A DNA stretch of 64,000 bases from Triatoma infestans (GCA_011037195.1 JAAEAF010000630.1:124001-188000), one strand, 5' to 3'. Numbered from the stretch's first letter, positions 45,540 through 56,855 are shown. Notes: a model not told the origin generated them from the sequence alone. Program-made: numbers and translations.

Positions 45540-46334
45540 GGGTGTAACAAAAGTACGTGCGCTTTTTTTTTTTCTCTTAATCCTCAAGATTACTTAACCA
45601 AAACTAGATTACCGAAAGTTTTTGCGATTTGTGAGAGATTTAAGAAACAACCTGTTTGAATCTAGAAATTTAGGCTGTTTTGTGACACTACTATGAAATT
45701 AGTGAAGTAGAAAGGGAAGGCTCTGTAGATATCATGGGGTGCACAGATCTGGTTCAAAAAATTTAGAGAGGGTGATATAGCCTGGAAAGTAAGTTTTATA
45801 GAGGACGTTCAGCACTTTTGGCGCCTGCTATAGAGGTGGATTGTTGCCAGAAAACGTTCGGTTGAATGAGGAGTGTCTCACTCAACCATCAACGTTCACC
45901 TGTTAACAGCCGCCATATTCCCAGAAGCTGCCGAAACATACTCATCAATTTACGCTCCAATAAACCGCACGCCAGGTGGAAATCAGTAATCCTTCTTCAA
46001 AACCTGAGTGACTTTCATGGGATTATTTCGAGAACGAACAAACAAAAAAAAAAAAGGATTAGAAAAGGCAAACCAGCTGGACTGTTCCTTGAAGAGATAG
46101 ACTTGAAAAAGAAAGTGATGCTTTGCATGTGGTGGATCTACGATGGTGGATGTCATTCATTTTGATTTAGTTCCTGACGGTAGTGATATTACATGCAAAC
46201 TCTATTCAACTAGAACGCGTACACTCCGTTTAGGCTGTACTCGTTCCTCTTGAGCTAATTGAAAATGTGTACTCTTTCATCATTTTAACTCCAAATTAGT
46301 TCAAGCTTTGGACCTCAAGTCATGGGGCACCCTG
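45540..46334 (+). mobile_element. Internally deleted mariner-like element
   Basis: The left end at TA/GGGTGTAACAAAAGTACGTG and the right end ...CAAGTCATGGGGCACCCTG look like diverged terminal inverted repeats (AGGGTG at both outer edges). Inside are pieces of both the DNA-binding and catalytic domains of a mariner transposase. Length is about 0.8 kb against about 1.3 kb for intact mariners. Exact edges are uncertain because the flanking TA on the right is offset. Confidence 0.65.
45735..46215 (+). pseudogene. Mariner transposase relic, N-terminal and catalytic pieces
   Basis: WFKKFREGDI (45750-45779) matches the W..KF..GD segment between the two helix-turn-helix motifs. GVSHSTINVHL (45870-45902) is the second HTH (LGVSHSTV..HL). 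RKGKPAGLFLEEIDLKKKVM, then LCMWW (frame ending 46165), matches the W...G.P........KKVML.WWD segment, with the first catalytic Asp replaced in WWIYDGG. VIHFDLVPDGSDITCKLYS (46152 onward) follows in another frame. At least two frameshifts are present and the rest of the catalytic domain is missing. Confidence 0.75.
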
Positions 46335-46339
46335 TTTAT

Positions 46340-46830
46340 ACACTAAAATTTTACTTCTTACAGATAATTCTTGAATTCCATTGAGTAGACAGTAAAAATC
46401 CTCTGAGATATGCTGAAATTTCCCGGAAACTTTCTGAGTTGCCTCATGAAATGTAGAAGTAATATATGAAATTTTTCATTGTATCTTAAAAATCTGATTA
46501 CAAAGAAAAATTTTCTTAATAAAGGACATTCCAGGCAGAAATAGTGTGCACATATTGCGACACAATATTGAAAACCATCCTTTGTGAACAACCATTTAGA
46601 TATTATGACAGACAAATAGGACACATTAAAACCGCATATAGTTCAGAAAAAAGTGATTAATCACCAAAGGTGTTAAGGAAAAATCGAAAAATTGGTGATT
46701 CATAGGAAATATGTCAAAGATTTTGTTTGAAGACATGCTGGCAGCAAAAAGGGAAAAAATCCTATATCGAACCTGTTGTAGACGGAGACGACAAAAGAAA
46801 CTCACAGAGCGAATCGTAACCATGGAAACA
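46340..46830. other. Unassigned interval
   Basis: The minus-strand frames at 46358-46624 and 46626-46823 have no recognised domain. Confidence 0.35.
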
Positions 46831-46836
46831 AACCCA

Positions 46837-46876
<40 letters not shown>
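46837..46876. repeat. Compound AT/AG microsatellite
   Basis: An AT run (46837-46853) switches directly to an AG run up to 46876. A CT run about 100 bases downstream (46974-46984) could pair with the AG run. Confidence 0.9.
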
Positions 46877-46879
46877 TTT

Positions 46880-48420
46880 GAAAGAGAAAAGCAGGGAATA
46901 TGAGTTAGGAGCGGCGGCAGCACGGTACAATACATTTATTACGTATTTCTTCCCGTCCTCTACCGATCTATCACTCTCTCTCTCATTCTGAACAGCTCCT
47001 AGAATGATAGAATCGAAAGTCCTGATAAATCGAAGTGAAAAGAATTAATAACGACAAAAAAACACCCAATGCCATCTTGTTCCCCAGTGTTTGGCAAATA
47101 TTTGAAGCCCACAATAGTACAAAGAGGTAGAGAGTAGAAGGGATGTTGGAGGATGGGAGAAAGCTCTACCTTTTAGGAAAAGAAAAATAGAGGAAATAAA
47201 TTTAAAAAGCGCCATCTTTTATCATATGAAAAATGAAAATAAAAATAAGAAGAAAATATTGTAAACTGATTCTTACTTGTAAAATACGAGATGTAAAACG
47301 TAAATAATCAATAAAATATGAAAATGTAAAACTTTTAATATAGATAATGAATCTCTTAGAGATTCTTATGTTTATTATCCGCCTCCTTGCACGATAAGTT
47401 GGATGTTAAGCCTATCTAAAAAGAAAGGCCAACTCCATTGTGAAAAAAGAAGTGTGCAGTGACCGAAAAGTTGATCTAATAATTTTTCGAAAAATAATTA
47501 TTAATAACTAAGAAACCGATAGAAAGTTATAGACATTTTACTTTCCCTTAATCTAGAACCTAGAACAGCTTAAATTTGACCAAATAAGGCCAACCTGGAT
47601 AAAAAGAAGTATGACTTAATAAAAGTATTAGACTGAAAAATAGAAATACTATAGGACAATTAATAAATACATTTAAAGTAACACAAAAAACGGATAATAA
47701 ACCAAAATCATTTAAATGAAATTATATTATTCGTTTCCATTTCTTTCTTTCTTTATTTATTTATTTGGAATTCACAATCTACAACAAGAACAAGAAGTTA
47801 TTACAACTGTATATGGTCTTCTGGATTGGATTAGGTGGAGGAGAGAAGCTACCCACTGGCCACAGTCTCGCTGGAGTTCGTAGCAGTCTTGGAGGTGTAC
47901 CTAGTGGCCAAAGCCAGCTAAGTAAATTGGTGGATAAGATAACTGAAATGATGGTATATTTGTGGAGACGAGATTTTTAAATTAAGGGATTTGAGCAGAA
48001 AGGAACAGAATTTGATAGAATATTCGATATTTGGATTTCGCTGTTTCAGTTATATATGTAATTTTGAGATCTTTAAGGAGAGGGACGTTGGAGACATAAA
48101 TTGGAGGATTTGTGTGATCTGGTAGAGTTTATTGATTGAAAAAATGGTATTTTTCGGGGGGGCTGGTTCCTTGAGGAAGACTTGTACTTGCTAGTGGGAA
48201 ATCTGAGGAAACTGATCCACAACTAATCTGAAAATAACGGTTTATTGTAAGGTAGGATTTTATGATTAAGCAGTGGGAGATTTCTCTTCAAATTCCATAA
48301 TAATCCTGGATGTTACATTCAGTCAAGGCTTTTCAATTAAAGGAATGTATATCAAATTTGGTGAAAGTGGCAAGCCTAGGACCTCCTTGCTTCCCATTGT
48401 TTCAATGTATTAAAATAAAT
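46880..48420. other. Unassigned interval
   Basis: A small GC-richer patch with GGAGCGGCGGCAGCACGG lies near 46910, and GCGCCATCTT at 47209-47218 is YY1-like. The plus-strand frame 47765-47980 has a Gly/Ser-rich middle (GVRSSLGGVPSGQSQLSKLV) but no family I recognise. TTTC/TTTA runs precede it near 47742. Confidence 0.3.
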
Positions 48421-48424
48421 AAAC

Positions 48425-48600
48425 GCCTAATCTTTTTTTTTAAGGTGGGCTTAACGTTAAATACCAAATTTGGTGCCGAGAACAAGAGCGAAAGGTATGT
48501 TTCACTATCAACATTTTTTGGGACAAATATAAATGTATTAGTTATCCGCGATTCTCGAATTTGAAACCTACCACATACAAGTCCATGCTCGTTATAACTC
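48425..48600 (-). mobile_element. SINE-2, diverged copy
   Basis: AAGGTGGGCTTAACGTTAAA, ACCAAATTTGGTGCCGAG, a degraded middle, TTATCCGCGATTCTCGAATT (B box region), and ACAAGTCCATGCTCGTTATA match the intact copy at 56871-57071 in the same orientation. The 3-prime-most adenine tail corresponds to the T run near 48431. Confidence 0.7.
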
Positions 48601-48604
48601 TATT

Positions 48605-49825
48605 AATCTGGTCCCTGTTCACTCTTTCAATACACTAAGTAAGTTTCAATACTGCAAGTTGAACTTAGAATTAAATGAACAGCATTAGAATTTGAGTAAT
48701 ATCGAGTTTTTTCTCGGCTTAATTAGCCTGCACAAGATCCTAAGAATAAAGAGATCAGTTCATTAACGAGCACCCTAAAACCAATCTTGAGTTCAGAATC
48801 ATAGCAAATGAAGGACGTAAATCAAACACCATCGTTCTGCGTCTATTTGGCTTCACTCACCAATTCCAAATATACCAAGTTTACACAATAACCATTATTA
48901 TTATTATTAATTTCTTTTTATATAATACTTATTATATTAAAATGTATAAAATATACCAAACAGTAATCCCAGTTCAAATATACCACAAAGGCTCTATATT
49001 TCAAGAGTGACAGAAGTGAAAATCCAACCACCGGAGATATATATGTCACAATAAAAAAAATAAAAAATGTAATGCATATAAAAATTATAATATATTATTA
49101 CATAGCAAATATTATATGAGAGAAGATATTATTATGGGTTGTATATAGGTAGATATATTAAACTGAATATTGTTACCCACTGCTTACCACACGCACATAC
49201 GTACACATTCACATATATCTTTTTACATAAATGCGTGTATATAGAAATATATACACATCTGAGTATTAATGTAGTCTTATTGAGAAGAAGACTACCGTTA
49301 CTTATACTATATAGTAATAAAAAACATGCATACATGTTCGAGACAGTAAAGAGTGGGTTACGATCTTCTAGTGTCTACTCGGATACACGCTTTCTACAGT
49401 AATACCATCCAGCTTCCATTTACCTCTTATATATATATCTTATTTTAGCCTGCTCTGGTTTCCACAATAACTAAATCGACTTCAGGATGAAAAAAAAAGA
49501 AGAGAACAGTGTAGAAGAGTAAGAGAAGAAAATAAAGTACATATTATATTCCTCCATAATTTTATATAAGAAGATACTATTTGTCATCAGGAGAATTTTT
49601 CCATTTTCCCATCACCAGCAAATTGCAATTATTCATGAAAAGAAAAACCTATATGAAACGTTCACATGTCTTTTCTCTTAATGGAATCCTCAAATTTCAA
49701 AAGATAAAATCTTCAAACTAGAAGATTTTCAAAGAGCACTTTAATGAAACTTAGTACCAACTAAGTAATGGTTGAGGTAGAACTTCATCTATATACTAAA
49801 ATGGAGAATGGAGAATAAGAAAATC
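48605..49825. other. AT-rich interval
   Basis: TA-rich words near 49030-49140 and 49425 and ATT repeats near 48893 are present. The frames at 49132-49402 are antisense readings of the same low-complexity DNA. Confidence 0.4.
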
Positions 49826-49828
49826 GAG

Positions 49829-49955
49829 ATTTTCTCTTGCTAGGAGCCTCTACAGCCCTACTGTCCCATGATGGGCAGTATTGTCTCTAGCTAGAGAACA
49901 CTGCTCGGAAGCCGGCGGTGCACTAAGAAGGTTCCAGGGGGCAAAATAGATAGAA
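49829..49955 (+). mobile_element. SINE-1, 5-prime-truncated copy
   Basis: TTTTCTCTTGCTAGGAGCCT, CTACAGCCCTACTGTCCCAT, GATGGGCAGTATTGTCTCTA and CACTGCTCGGAAGCCGG match the body of SINE-1. The tRNA-like head with A and B boxes is missing. Confidence 0.65.
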
Positions 49956-50054
49956 AATAGATCTTTCAGGTCACAGTGCAATATCCCCTATAACTATCTA
50001 TCCATATACTAAAATAGAAACGTCACAGCTTTTCCAGAACACTCTTAATATTAA

Positions 50055-50240
50055 TTTTACCACAAAAATGTTTCATATAAAAGTTGTAGAGTTTTACATG
50101 TATGGGTATTAAGTTCAAAGGAGTTCATTGGAGAGATTTTCAAGATAATTATAAAAACTCAAAAAATCCTCTACTCAATAAGATGATTCTGCCGCTTGAA
50201 CGAAGTTACTTAACACTTTTTGCTTTTAAAAGCCAGAATT
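50055..50240 (+). repeat. Family A fragment, forward, central module
   Basis: ATGTTTCATATAAAAGTTGT, AGAGTTTTACATGTATGGGT, TTAAGTTCAAAGGAG and GAGATTTTCAAGATAATTAT match the repeated central module (GTTTCAAATAAAAATTG to CGAGAAAAT). It is strongly diverged. Confidence 0.5.
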
Positions 50241-50244
50241 ATCC

Positions 50245-51400
50245 ATATTTTAATTTTTCCAATTAGTAATGTTATTAATATTGTTTACCAATTAAGGCCA
50301 TTCTTCTTATTAAAAGTTACTTATGTTTAGACCAAAAAATTAATTCAATTCAGTTAATTTCAATAGTTATTTAATGGTAAATTCCTTTTGATTGTATTAA
50401 ATATCTAATGTAGGCCAAGCTGTAGATTGAAAAAACAATACGCTCCAGTGAAACGAATACCATTGCTTGATTCATTATTGAATAAAATGAATATTTTCCG
50501 TTTTATTCTGTGTATCTATTTATTTTTTTATGTTTGTATGATCAAAATAGAATAAATAAATCATGGAAACCACAAATATCTAAACTTATACAAAATGTTT
50601 TAAATAATTCCAAATCAGGTCTGAAGACCACTCGCAGTGGGTGTTTCAGAGTGATAGAGAAAGAGAAGAAGGGCTTTCGTTAAATTTCAGAATCCAATCT
50701 ATGAGGAATGAAACAATTCTATATTCTGCACATGACATCCAGTTTGGTCCTTGCAGCATCTTCTTCTTCTTCTGCTTCTAGTGGATTATTGAAGTAACCA
50801 AGTACCCCTATATAGACGTTCTCTATTGCTTCGCCTAACTGTTGACTTATTCAATACACGTTTCTTCTGTACTATTCCTTCCCTATCTGCTTATTGTACT
50901 TTGCTTGCTTTTGTCAACCTGACCCAGGTCGTACACGATCACCCCCATCTTATCCTCATACTTTTGCTAACTTTCCTTTATGTGTAGACGTGTATTGTGA
51001 CGTTTTTGCAGTAATGAACCTTGTCAACACGTGGTTGGCCTTTCTAAATAATGTGTTCCTCCTCCCACGTCTGAATTTCTCTTTTCTGCTTACAATCGGG
51101 GAATTTTTCGTTGGCTCTTTTTATTTGTAAGACTTATCCTGCAAAGCTGGCGTTTGTTAGACAAGTATTACTTTTGCACAAGTTTCTGATAATATGATAA
51201 AATTGTCTTGATGGAAGGTTTATTTATTGAATTAAATACTAAAATAAAGTTCATTCCATTGGGCAAAATAATTGTGGACTCATTTTCCAAAATTGTTTAT
51301 AGCTGCTAAATAATAATAATAATAAGAAGGAAGTAATTGGAAAGTTTATTATTATTTTTATTATTTATGATGAATAATCCCTAGGCCTTGAACATTCTTA
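50245..51400. other. AT-rich interval
   Basis: TTCTTC runs near 50759. The plus frame 50894-51130 has no recognised domain. ATT and AAT repeats occur near 51305 and 51345. Confidence 0.35.
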
Positions 51401-51404
51401 TTCT

Positions 51405-51548
51405 TACACCGCTTGAAACCTTCTCAGTGCCCTGCTACCTTCCGGGCAGTGTTCTATCCATACAGATAGCATAATCAAACACCGAACAGAGGGCTGTAGG
51501 GGCTCTTAGGAAGATAAGACTAAGGGCAGCACTGCCTGGACTAACAAA
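51405..51548 (-). mobile_element. SINE-1, diverged copy
   Basis: CTACCTTCCGGGCAGTGTTC, ATAGCATAATCAAACACCGA, GAGGGCTGTAGGGGCTCTTA, GGAAGATAAGACTAAGGGCA and GCACTGCCTGGACT match the intact SINE-1 in reverse. The head beyond the CTGGACT is lost. Confidence 0.65.
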
Positions 51549-51549
51549 A

Positions 51550-52675
51550 AGGGGGCTTAAATGTCAGTTATAATGGAAATAAGGCAGCACTCCACTTATA
51601 TGCTGGACTAATAGTTTCAATACGAGCTCCAGTAAACGCCGCATAGTGCCTACAAGAGCAGTTCAACTCCAAGATCTCCTCTGACAAGCCCATTGCAATA
51701 TATTGGCGAAGAGGCTTCAATATTATTGCTAATCTCCCACCAGAGATAGGAGATACTAAATAAAAAGCTGACAATATTAAAGCATAACAACAGATGCCAG
51801 ATCAATTTTGAAGACAAAACATTCGCCAAAGCAACTTTGACGAGTTTTAATAAGCCTTCAAGATCAACCTTGAAAGGTACAACAGACTAGAACCACATTA
51901 GCTAAACTACCATTAGAATAAGCAAGAGTTCTAATTAGCCAGATCCACATTTCATGCGAATCACATGAGTGCCAACTCTACCATTCCACATTCATCACGC
52001 TAACATCATCATTCTTCGTTCGGTCTCTCTACACCTTCTCTCACTAAGTAAATTGTTAAAATGTAATTATGTTTAAGTGCAAGTAGTCAGTAATGGTGTT
52101 CTCATTTCACCATTCAATCAGCGTTCATCAACCTTCCTCCTGCACGTTCATTACAGAGTCCAGCGCGCAACTATGAGCTAATCCCAAATCTCCTTTGGTA
52201 AGGATTCCACAATAAAGAAATCTACATTTTTAAAAAACCGCAGGAAATAGACATGGTAAAAATTTATTATTTCATGAAAAAAAATTTAATCGAATGTACA
52301 ATAAAAATATATAGTATCGAAACAAAAGTGGAAAGGGTAAAAATAATGATTTATTTAAAATTGGCAATGTCCCATAAATGGATACAAACAAGAACTGTTA
52401 AAATAATTACCATTCCTTCACCGTGCAGAACCAAATCTGAACCTTTTTAAGTCACCTACCTGGAAAAAAAGAAGAAACAAAAAAATTTTAAAAACAATGA
52501 CAAAGAAAATAAACAGCAAAGATAATAAAAGTGAAAAGTGGTGTAATTGAGGGAATAATTCAATGAGTTCAATAAAAAAGGAAAAAAGAAAAGAGGAAAA
52601 AATCAGTGAATGAAAACAAAAAGGCTTAAGAATCAAAAGTTAAAATGGTGGAATGAAGAAGCAGCATTTGGGTCG
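51550..52675. other. Unassigned interval
   Basis: The minus-strand frame 51568-51774 has balanced composition (ELNCSCRHYAAFTGARIETI) but no recognised domain. It directly abuts the SINE-1 copy. The remainder is A-rich. Confidence 0.3.
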
Positions 52676-52880
52676 ATGAGCTTTTAAAGTAGGTCATTAT
52701 CACTGACAACTTTTCTGCAACCCCACCTTCCCCCCGCCAGCAATCATCATCTTGTAGCTGCACAACACTTCCTGCCCGCCCTGCCCGTTGTACTACACCA
52801 AAGCTCTTAAACTGTTGGGCGAGTAAACAGCTCTAGGGCCTTTAGTTTTACTCTCTTTACTCCATACTACTACTACTCAC

Positions 52881-52892
52881 TGTTACGTAACA
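52881..52892. promoter_or_regulatory. PAR-bZIP/NFIL3-like palindrome
   Basis: TGTTACGTAACA is a perfect 12-bp palindrome with the TTACGTAA core recognised by PAR-bZIP, NFIL3 and some C/EBP factors. Confidence 0.45.
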
Positions 52893-52958
52893 GTGATGGT
52901 AGTGAGAAGGGGGGCGGCACACTCTACTCACACTCTGTTCTTACTGGAGGTGGTGGTG

Positions 52959-52966
52959 TGACGTCA
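52959..52966. promoter_or_regulatory. CRE palindrome TGACGTCA, first
   Basis: Perfect CREB/ATF site, followed by CTGAGTAA, an AP-1-half-like extension. Confidence 0.5.
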
Positions 52967-53037
52967 CTGAGTAATAATTAAGCGAGTAGACAAGGAAGAA
53001 GAGTAAAATGCGACTGGTGGTTGCGCGCGCACCATCA

Positions 53038-53045
53038 TGACGTCA
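53038..53045. promoter_or_regulatory. CRE palindrome TGACGTCA, second
   Basis: Perfect CREB/ATF site, 79 bases after the first and just downstream of GTTGCGCGCGCACC. Confidence 0.5.
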
Positions 53046-53310
53046 CATGCTTACAAACGTGCCGCCTTCAGCATGATCTCACGCACAACTCCATCGAACT
53101 CTCTCCTTCTCTCTCACTCCGCCGGCCGGTGTTTTATGGTCAAACCACTAACGGTATTACAGCCATCTACCTACCACTACAGCAACCAAACTGCTGCTTG
53201 CAATATACACGGAACAGAGGGTGTGATAAGAAGAACCAAGTTGGGAGCACTAATTTATTCCTTACCAGCACCATCGGCTTGCCAATACCACGACCTCCCT
53301 TTCCAATTTG

Positions 53311-53318
53311 TGACGTCA
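53311..53318. promoter_or_regulatory. CRE palindrome TGACGTCA, third
   Basis: Perfect CREB/ATF site near the downstream edge of the island. Confidence 0.5.
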
Positions 53319-53429
53319 CCATCAACGGTACTTTATACAAAATGGAATTTTCAAAATATTGCCTATTTAGGAGGCGACTTAATTTTTTTTTCTTCTTCTA
53401 ATCTATCTCAAACTATACAATATTTTTTA

Positions 53430-54095
53430 CCTTTCCTTACTGCTGTAAGAGATCGTGACAAATTTTTGAATTCAATTTTACACCTTTAATTTAAGGTCCT
53501 CTAAAAACCAGAAAAAAACTTTTATCTGTTTTTAATTGTACGCGCCTTATGTGCCTGTGTACTTTTTATGTAAAATATCTCACAAACAAAAATCGCACAA
53601 AGTTCAATTTTGATATTTTTTTAACCATCGCCATCGCCACCCAAATTTTTCAGTCGTTCTTTTTTTTTTTGGTTTTGCGCGATGTCCTCATAAAGGCTCC
53701 TTTTAATCGTCACTTACTAACTATAAACACAGAAAGCCAATTTTTGGGGGGAAAATTGATTTTTGGAGCGATCCTGTGGGAAGCTGCTACCTAAATTAAG
53801 ACCATCTAAAATCCCAATAACATTCAACAAATGCCCAGTTCTCCTCACTTTATAATATTAAAGGACAATAAATGCAAGCTAGAAGAAAATAAATTAACCG
53901 GAAGTACTGAATTTTTCGTTTTTTTTCGATATTTTCTCAAATATGGCTCCAAAAATTTTCTTTAAGCTTGACATAATAACTGAACATAATGTTTATCACT
54001 TATAATTGAAATATTTTTCCAGAAAAATCTATCTAATGGCGGTTCTAGTGGCACTCTGAAATTAGATTATACACGCCATACAAGTTTTGCTGAAA
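53430..54095 (-). repeat. Family A copy, reverse
   Basis: TACTGCTGTAAGAGATCGTG, AATTTAAGGTCCTCTAAAAA and AAATATCTCACAAACAAAAA lead into a diverged centre. TAACCGGAAGTACTGAATTT, ATGGCTCCAAAAATTTTC, TTTAAGCTTGACATAATAAC and TTTTTCCAGAAAAATCTATC follow. The module containing AAGGCTCC or ATGGCTCC occurs twice. The T-rich stretch at 53662-53671 is part of it. Confidence 0.6.
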
Positions 54096-54099
54096 GCAC

Positions 54100-55040
54100 T
54101 GATCAAGTAGTTGCCTGTTTTTACTGCTTTTGTATTCAAACGCAGTTAGCCAGTCCACTGTGTTCTATACTAACGTGAGTATAGTTATAGCTCCCCATCA
54201 CTTACATATAATGTTTTAAAACTTTACAAAAGTCTAAATAAATTTGAAGAATATTTATCAATTATACGTAATTCTCATTTTTATGTATTTGAAAACTTGA
54301 CAGAAACGAGAAGTTTATCCTTAATACTCTTTGCAGATATCGAAAAAATAAAGATGGGTTTGAGAAAAAGCGCCTGCGCTGATACACAAATATATTATTA
54401 AAAGTGATAATATTGTGGAGGAAGTCTTCTTAGAGTGAGTGAAGACTGATTCCATGCACACATACACACCCGCGCGCATGTGGGAGACAATGTTTACATA
54501 ACACGCGTGGTGTATAGAGAGAGGGAGAGGACGGTGCACGTGTATATATATATATATATAAAATACTCTCTTATATTGATAGTGTTCACACGTTATTCAA
54601 CTCATTTAATAGAAAAGTAGCAGTATCAGAGAAAGGAAGAGATTATATATATATATTTTGATATGTTTACATGATGGATAATACATAATATTACAATGTT
54701 GTCCTAAAGGATATTGTGTCCTCAAACTATAATCATGTCACACACACAAGCATCACAGTATACCACTCCTCTATAGGACCGCCGTATTACAAAGTATATA
54801 TTTATAATTTTTTAACCATTTTCTATAAGTTCAGATATTACAAATAATCTGACTAGACAATCTTTAATTGTAGATAAACACTTAAATTTAGTACAAATAT
54901 ATTTTCTAAAAATCTATGGTCTTGATTTATTGTGTTTAATGAAAAATAAACGAAACCACAATAATTGATTTAAGCTTTCGATTTATTTACAAGTCATTTG
55001 TAAACCTATCACCTATCTGTTGGTTTTCTCAGTTACACAT
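54100..55040. other. AT-rich interval with TA microsatellites
   Basis: TA runs lie at 54542-54560 and 54642-54656. A CpG-bearing patch (CCCGCGCGCATGTGGG, CACGCGTGG, GTGCACGTG) lies at 54468-54541. Confidence 0.4.
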
Positions 55041-55049
55041 ACAGAGTAG

Positions 55050-55290
55050 AGCTCTACTGTATATCCCGGTCACGCTGGTGAAGGCAATGTGAGATGCCAG
55101 ACGAGTTTGCCCCAAATTCCAAACAGATGCCAGATAGTGTTATTGTCATTACCTTTTTGTAATCCTGTGCCGTCATCCAAGCAATTTTGCGACAGAAAAG
55201 TCAAAACAATCGAGGAAATTGGAATTACAGAAGCACTGGATGGGCAGATAGATGTCTCTGGGGTAAAAGATTTATAAGAGGTATTTGACT
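55050..55290 (+). pseudogene. LINE RNase H C-terminal relic
   Basis: YPGHAGEGNVRCQTSLPQIP from 55062 matches the WVPGHAGI.GNE.AD.LA segment at the end of LINE RNase H domains, with the catalytic His kept and Trp replaced. The frame continues to a stop at 55277 without a clear match. Upstream RNase H motifs are not recognisable. Confidence 0.5.
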
Positions 55291-55299
55291 GGGATGCTT

Positions 55300-55590
55300 G
55301 AAGTATCTTCTCTCTCTCTCTCTGGGTAGGTTACAATTGAAGATCCTGGTAGTTGTATTGACTGGATACGCCCGGTTAGCCAATCATTTACACAAAACAG
55401 TCTGAACGATTAGCCCTTTATGTCAGAACTATGTGACAAAATGAGAGAAACGGTGTATCACTCCCCGTTTCGTCAATACTAGATTCAGCCGCATATTTGG
55501 GAGGATAACTTTCTCAAGGGAATGCTTTGGAGATTAAGGTAATATTCTAAGATATTACAATCAGAGCGGTAGATTAATCTTAGGAGAAGC
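55300..55590. other. Unassigned interval
   Basis: A CT run at 55309-55323 and moderately GC-balanced sequence that may be further LINE-derived DNA. Nothing is decisive. Confidence 0.3.
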
Positions 55591-55592
55591 CT

Positions 55593-55800
55593 GTTTTATT
55601 TATTTTTTTTAATTTAAGATGCGTCCTATCTATGTTCATTGGCGCTCAATGCTGACGGCCTCCGGACAGTGTTGTCTCGTTACAGATAACACTATCTATC
55701 ACCGAACAGTGAGCTGGGACACTGCTAGGAAGAGAAAATCAAAGGACAGCACTGCTGGACTCGAACCCAGGATCTCGCGTGGAGACCATTAGCTAAGTAT
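55593..55800 (-). mobile_element. SINE-1, nearly complete copy
   Basis: Reading on the minus strand: A-box-like TTAGCTAATGG (55796-55786), B box GGTTCGAGTCC (55767-55757), then TTGATTTTCTCTTCCTAGCA, AGCTCACTGTTCGGTGATAG, ACAACACTGTCCGGAGGCC, and an A-rich tail (55615-55593). Body and tail match the copy at 27457-27660. A clear target-site duplication was not found. Confidence 0.8.
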
Positions 55801-55804
55801 TCGA

Positions 55805-56330
55805 TTAATATTAAGTACTCCATATAATATTTAACTCGATTAATTAATGCTGTGCAGCTCACCGTTGGCTGGCATTCGACTTGAAGTCCGATATCTTCCC
55901 CATACATACCATAGCAAGACATTTAAATCGTTTCATTTAATATTATATTTCCATATAAATATAATATTTATACTGCAGGAACTGAATAATCTCATAGTAC
56001 TGTGAAGCATTTGCACTTTTAGTTTTCCTGTAATTCTACTTTATTTTTCAACCTTATCGATCGTTTCAGGCTTATCCCTGATTTATTCCATTTTTATTTC
56101 CATATTTTTCCAAAGTTATGGCAGCGAACAATAAACTGAAAACATATTTCTATTCTTCCTTTGCCTTCTGGGTGACTTTTTTTTTCCAACGATACAAACG
56201 CTATCTATATATATTTTACAATATTAACTTTCCTGTTCACCATTTTGTATTATTCTACTCTTCATTGTTGAATATTTTTCTCTTTTTTTATTTTTTTATT
56301 TATTCATATTTCAAGGAAAATGCTTATATG
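55805..56330. other. AT-rich interval
   Basis: No supported feature. The frame 56118-56414 is aromatic-rich low complexity that runs into the GT microsatellite. Confidence 0.4.

Positions 56331-56333
<3 letters not shown>

Positions 56334-56361
<28 letters not shown>
56334..56361. repeat. GT microsatellite, about 14 units
   Basis: Uninterrupted GT run. Confidence 0.95.
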
Positions 56362-56364
56362 GTT

Positions 56365-56855
56365 GTTTGAGCTTAGCAGCCCCTGCTGTCTGTCTGTCCG
56401 CCAGTGATATTTGAATTTTCCAGAGCGGAAGTATGAAAACGACGAACAAGTAGAAGAAAAGAATGTATGAAAAAAGACATTCAACATTCTTGTAACTTCT
56501 AGTGATGACAGACAACATATAACACATCTGAAAATCACATACAATATTAGCAGCCATATAATATATATTTAGAGTTCTTTATAATTTCGAATATTTCAAT
56601 GTTGAACACATATCTATATGTGAATGGCACAATATGACGTTACTTTTATAAAGATTTCGGCTCTTCGCTTCCGTAACTCCTATACACACATATATTATAT
56701 ACTCGGGTATTATATCGTGTCAAATTTAGAATGTCTACAGTATGAAAAGACTAATTTTTTTTTTATTCAATTTCATAGACTATTCAAATAATATTTGACG
56801 CTAGAACTCTTATGTATATATATATATATTCTTATATAAATATAAGGAGTAATAA
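56365..56855. other. AT-rich interval
   Basis: A TA run near 56815-56829. Minus-strand frames across 56311-56557 read through the GT microsatellite and are not called. Confidence 0.4.

Larger units (their letters stand above)
52680..53350. promoter_or_regulatory. GC-richer island 6 with clustered bZIP sites
   Basis: It is the most GC- and CpG-rich block in the window. It contains three perfect TGACGTCA palindromes (52959, 53038, 53311), the palindrome TGTTACGTAACA (52881), CCCCGCCAGC and CCCGCCCTGCCCG GC-box-like words, GTTGCGCGCGCACC (53020-53033) and CCGCCGGCCGG. The two overlapping plus frames from 53021 and 53037 (126 and 150 codons) run out of the island into a family A copy and show no domain, so I treat this as promoter or enhancer DNA. 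Confidence 0.5.

Noticed and set aside
53021..53489. Two overlapping plus-strand frames of 126 and 150 codons
   Set aside because: Both cross from the CpG island into a family A repeat, contain no recognisable domain, and start in different frames at the same place.
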